Shown: positions 62,846 to 64,000 of the stretch, in pieces | Layout: the number at the start of each line of letters is the position of its first letter | How positions within the stretch are numbered: position 1 is the first letter of the stretch | NCBI GenBank assembly: GCA_026874595.1 | Contig: CM049307.1 | Location: 6,967,579 to 7,031,578, forward strand | Source: Sipunculus nudus | Lineage: Eukaryota > Annelida > Sipuncula > Golfingiida > Sipunculidae | Reading direction: 5' to 3' | Length of the DNA: 64,000 bases | Notes under the pieces: generated by a model | Database searches by the model: none | Told to the model about the DNA's origin: nothing | The model's input: the letters and a program-made list of their open reading frames with translations, nothing else | Made by a program: the position numbers and the translations under genes

Positions 62846-63540
62846 TTGTCTGAAACGAGCGCAAAATCCACCTTTACTGTCAGCGCAACGCTAACTGTCC
62901 AAGCGAAATACATCTCCCCTTGTACTTGGAGAGAGTGTAAAATCATTTAAAAAAAAAAGGAGGGGGGGGGGCAGGACGCAACAAGACCGGAGATGCCTTG
63001 CACAAATGATGCATCTGATGCAGGTCCCACCTTATGATACATAAAAAAACCGAAACGCAGTGTTTATCGTATCTGCTGTCTGTTCTGTTATGTACATGGT
63101 ACGAAAGATTGACATGCACACATATTGCCATGGGACATGCAGTAACTCCTAGAAACATAATTTGCACCGACTGTTACTGTTACAAGTGTTGTATACCAGT
63201 CCCGTCACCGAGGCCCCCCCCCTCATGACTGTAACATGTATTACAACAACAACTGAATACTGGTACATATACAATTACATAAACAATCTAAAGCAACATG
63301 GACAAAGCAACATGAACATCAAACATATAATATTGTGCCTGTAGTACAGGAGCCATGAACGGGTGCTTCTATAGGAACATATGGTACATCCAATGCAGAA
63401 TCACTGGTACCTAGCCAACATGCTAAACGTATTATCAATATCGAAAAAGACATAATATACATATATATATATCATGTTGAATATACATTCCGGAAACACA
63501 CTGTGTATCTACCAGATGCAGGTGATGGAGTCTGATAGAA
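62846..63540. other. Intergenic spacer
   Basis: G run near 62961-62970, a C run near 63213, and a TA run near 63455-63471. No gene is seen. Confidence 0.4.
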
Positions 63541-63593
63541 TGACGTCACAGGCGGAATTATGTATATAAGGAGACGTTTGGCAACAGTGCAAT
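63541..63593 (+). promoter_or_regulatory. CRE-TATA promoter module, copy 2
   Basis: TGACGTCA at 63541-63548, TATATAAG at 63563-63570 and CAACAGTGCAAT at 63582-63593, identical in spacing to 45860-45912. The transcript would run into the repeats below and off the window. Confidence 0.7.
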
Positions 63594-63672
63594 TGGTCTC
63601 GTTGGAGACCAAACGGGCTAACGTGAGCAGCAGCAGCACTGAACGATACCATAACCAGAGCGAAAAACGGAT

Positions 63673-63762
63673 ATGGACTTGGCAATATTTTGTCTGTGTC
63701 CTGTACTGGACGCCACATTTAGGTTCGTGGAATATATGAGAAGGTTTTATTACGTAAATTAG
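63673..63762 (+). CDS. Short ORF (29 residues) after the promoter
   Basis: The first ATG downstream of the CRE-TATA module opens a short frame that spans the first near-palindrome. It may be an upstream ORF or chance. Confidence 0.2.
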   Translation: MDLAIFCLCPVLDATFRFVEYMRRFYYVN

Positions 63763-64000
63763 TTTCCGTACCTGTACTGGTACGGACGTCTATATAAGGT
63801 GATCAAAACAGAGCGCTTTTGTTAGTGAGTGTACGTGTCCTGTACTGGACGCCACATTGGAGTTCACCATAAACTGGAATTTCGTTTTTCAGATTTACTC
63901 GACCAAACATCAATTGTCGAATCTGTACTGGTACAGACGCTTACAAAACAGGGGGAAAAATGACCGAGCGTTTCCGTCAGACTGTTAGTGTGTGTCCTGT
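63698..64000 (+). repeat. Repeated near-palindromes around CTGTACTGG, running off the edge
   Basis: GTCCTGTACTGGACGCCACA occurs at 63698 and 63837, and begins again near 63994. Between them lie CCGTACCTGTACTGGTACGG (63766-63785) and TCTGTACTGGTACAGA (63922-63937). The larger unit, including a TATATAAGG at about 63791, repeats with a period near 140-157 bases. Confidence 0.65.

Overview
The window is animal-type eukaryotic DNA: GT-AG introns, AATAAA signals, TATA boxes, two nuclear-type tRNA genes (Asn-GTT, Arg-CCG) and AT-rich microsatellite spacers. Its coding content is unusual for an animal chromosome: many short, closely spaced, mostly single-exon genes on both strands, dominated by death-fold (CARD-like) proteins, RING fingers, a BIR-BIR-UBA-RING inhibitor of apoptosis, tandem C-type-lectin-like proteins and orphan families. 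This suggests a large DNA virus of a marine invertebrate, or a copy of one integrated in a host chromosome. Some malacoherpesviruses are known to carry BIR and RING genes, but no core replication, capsid or packaging gene is visible here, so the lineage is unresolved.

Layout. 0-11 kb: a RING protein cut by the left edge, an orphan 488-residue protein, a FLYWCH/MULE transposase-like protein, two tandem-CTLD membrane or secreted proteins, a double-CARD protein and a 180-residue orphan; all single-exon, several with a clear TATA box. 11.9-16.0 kb: a large imperfect inverted repeat (foldback element) filled with about 106-bp GC-rich repeats, with tRNA-Asn inserted in one arm. 16.9-19.3 kb: a 794-residue orphan. 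19.5-21.2 kb: a duplicated spacer around a 115-residue gene. 21.4-29.5 kb: an array of CARD and CARD-RING genes, a PC4-like protein with an acidic repeat tail and another CARD protein. 30.0-32.6 kb: a five-exon IAP. 32.9-34.5 kb: a zinc-finger protein and a small RING-like ORF. 34.6-43.1 kb: an AT-rich stretch without convincing genes.

43.1-63 kb has a different gene style: the start codon usually lies within about 45 bases downstream of a good 3' splice site, implying short 5' leader exons. It holds a 504-residue orphan, a 169-residue orphan, two members of a helical family (one frame-broken), four tandem acidic/basic METT-family paralogues, a double death-fold protein, tRNA-Arg, a small basic protein, a death-fold/RING protein, a retropepsin-like protein with a partial duplicate, and a second copy of the zinc-finger family. 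At 63.5-64.0 kb lies a CRE-TATA promoter whose spacing matches the one at 45.86 kb exactly, followed by repeated near-palindromes that run off the edge.

Inference on function: the recognisable genes converge on control of apoptosis and innate signalling (CARD adaptors, CARD-RING ligase-like proteins, IAP, lectin-like surface proteins). The most notable possibility is an expanded set of CARD-only and CARD-RING genes without BIR domains. All function is inferred from motifs seen by eye; no database search was run.
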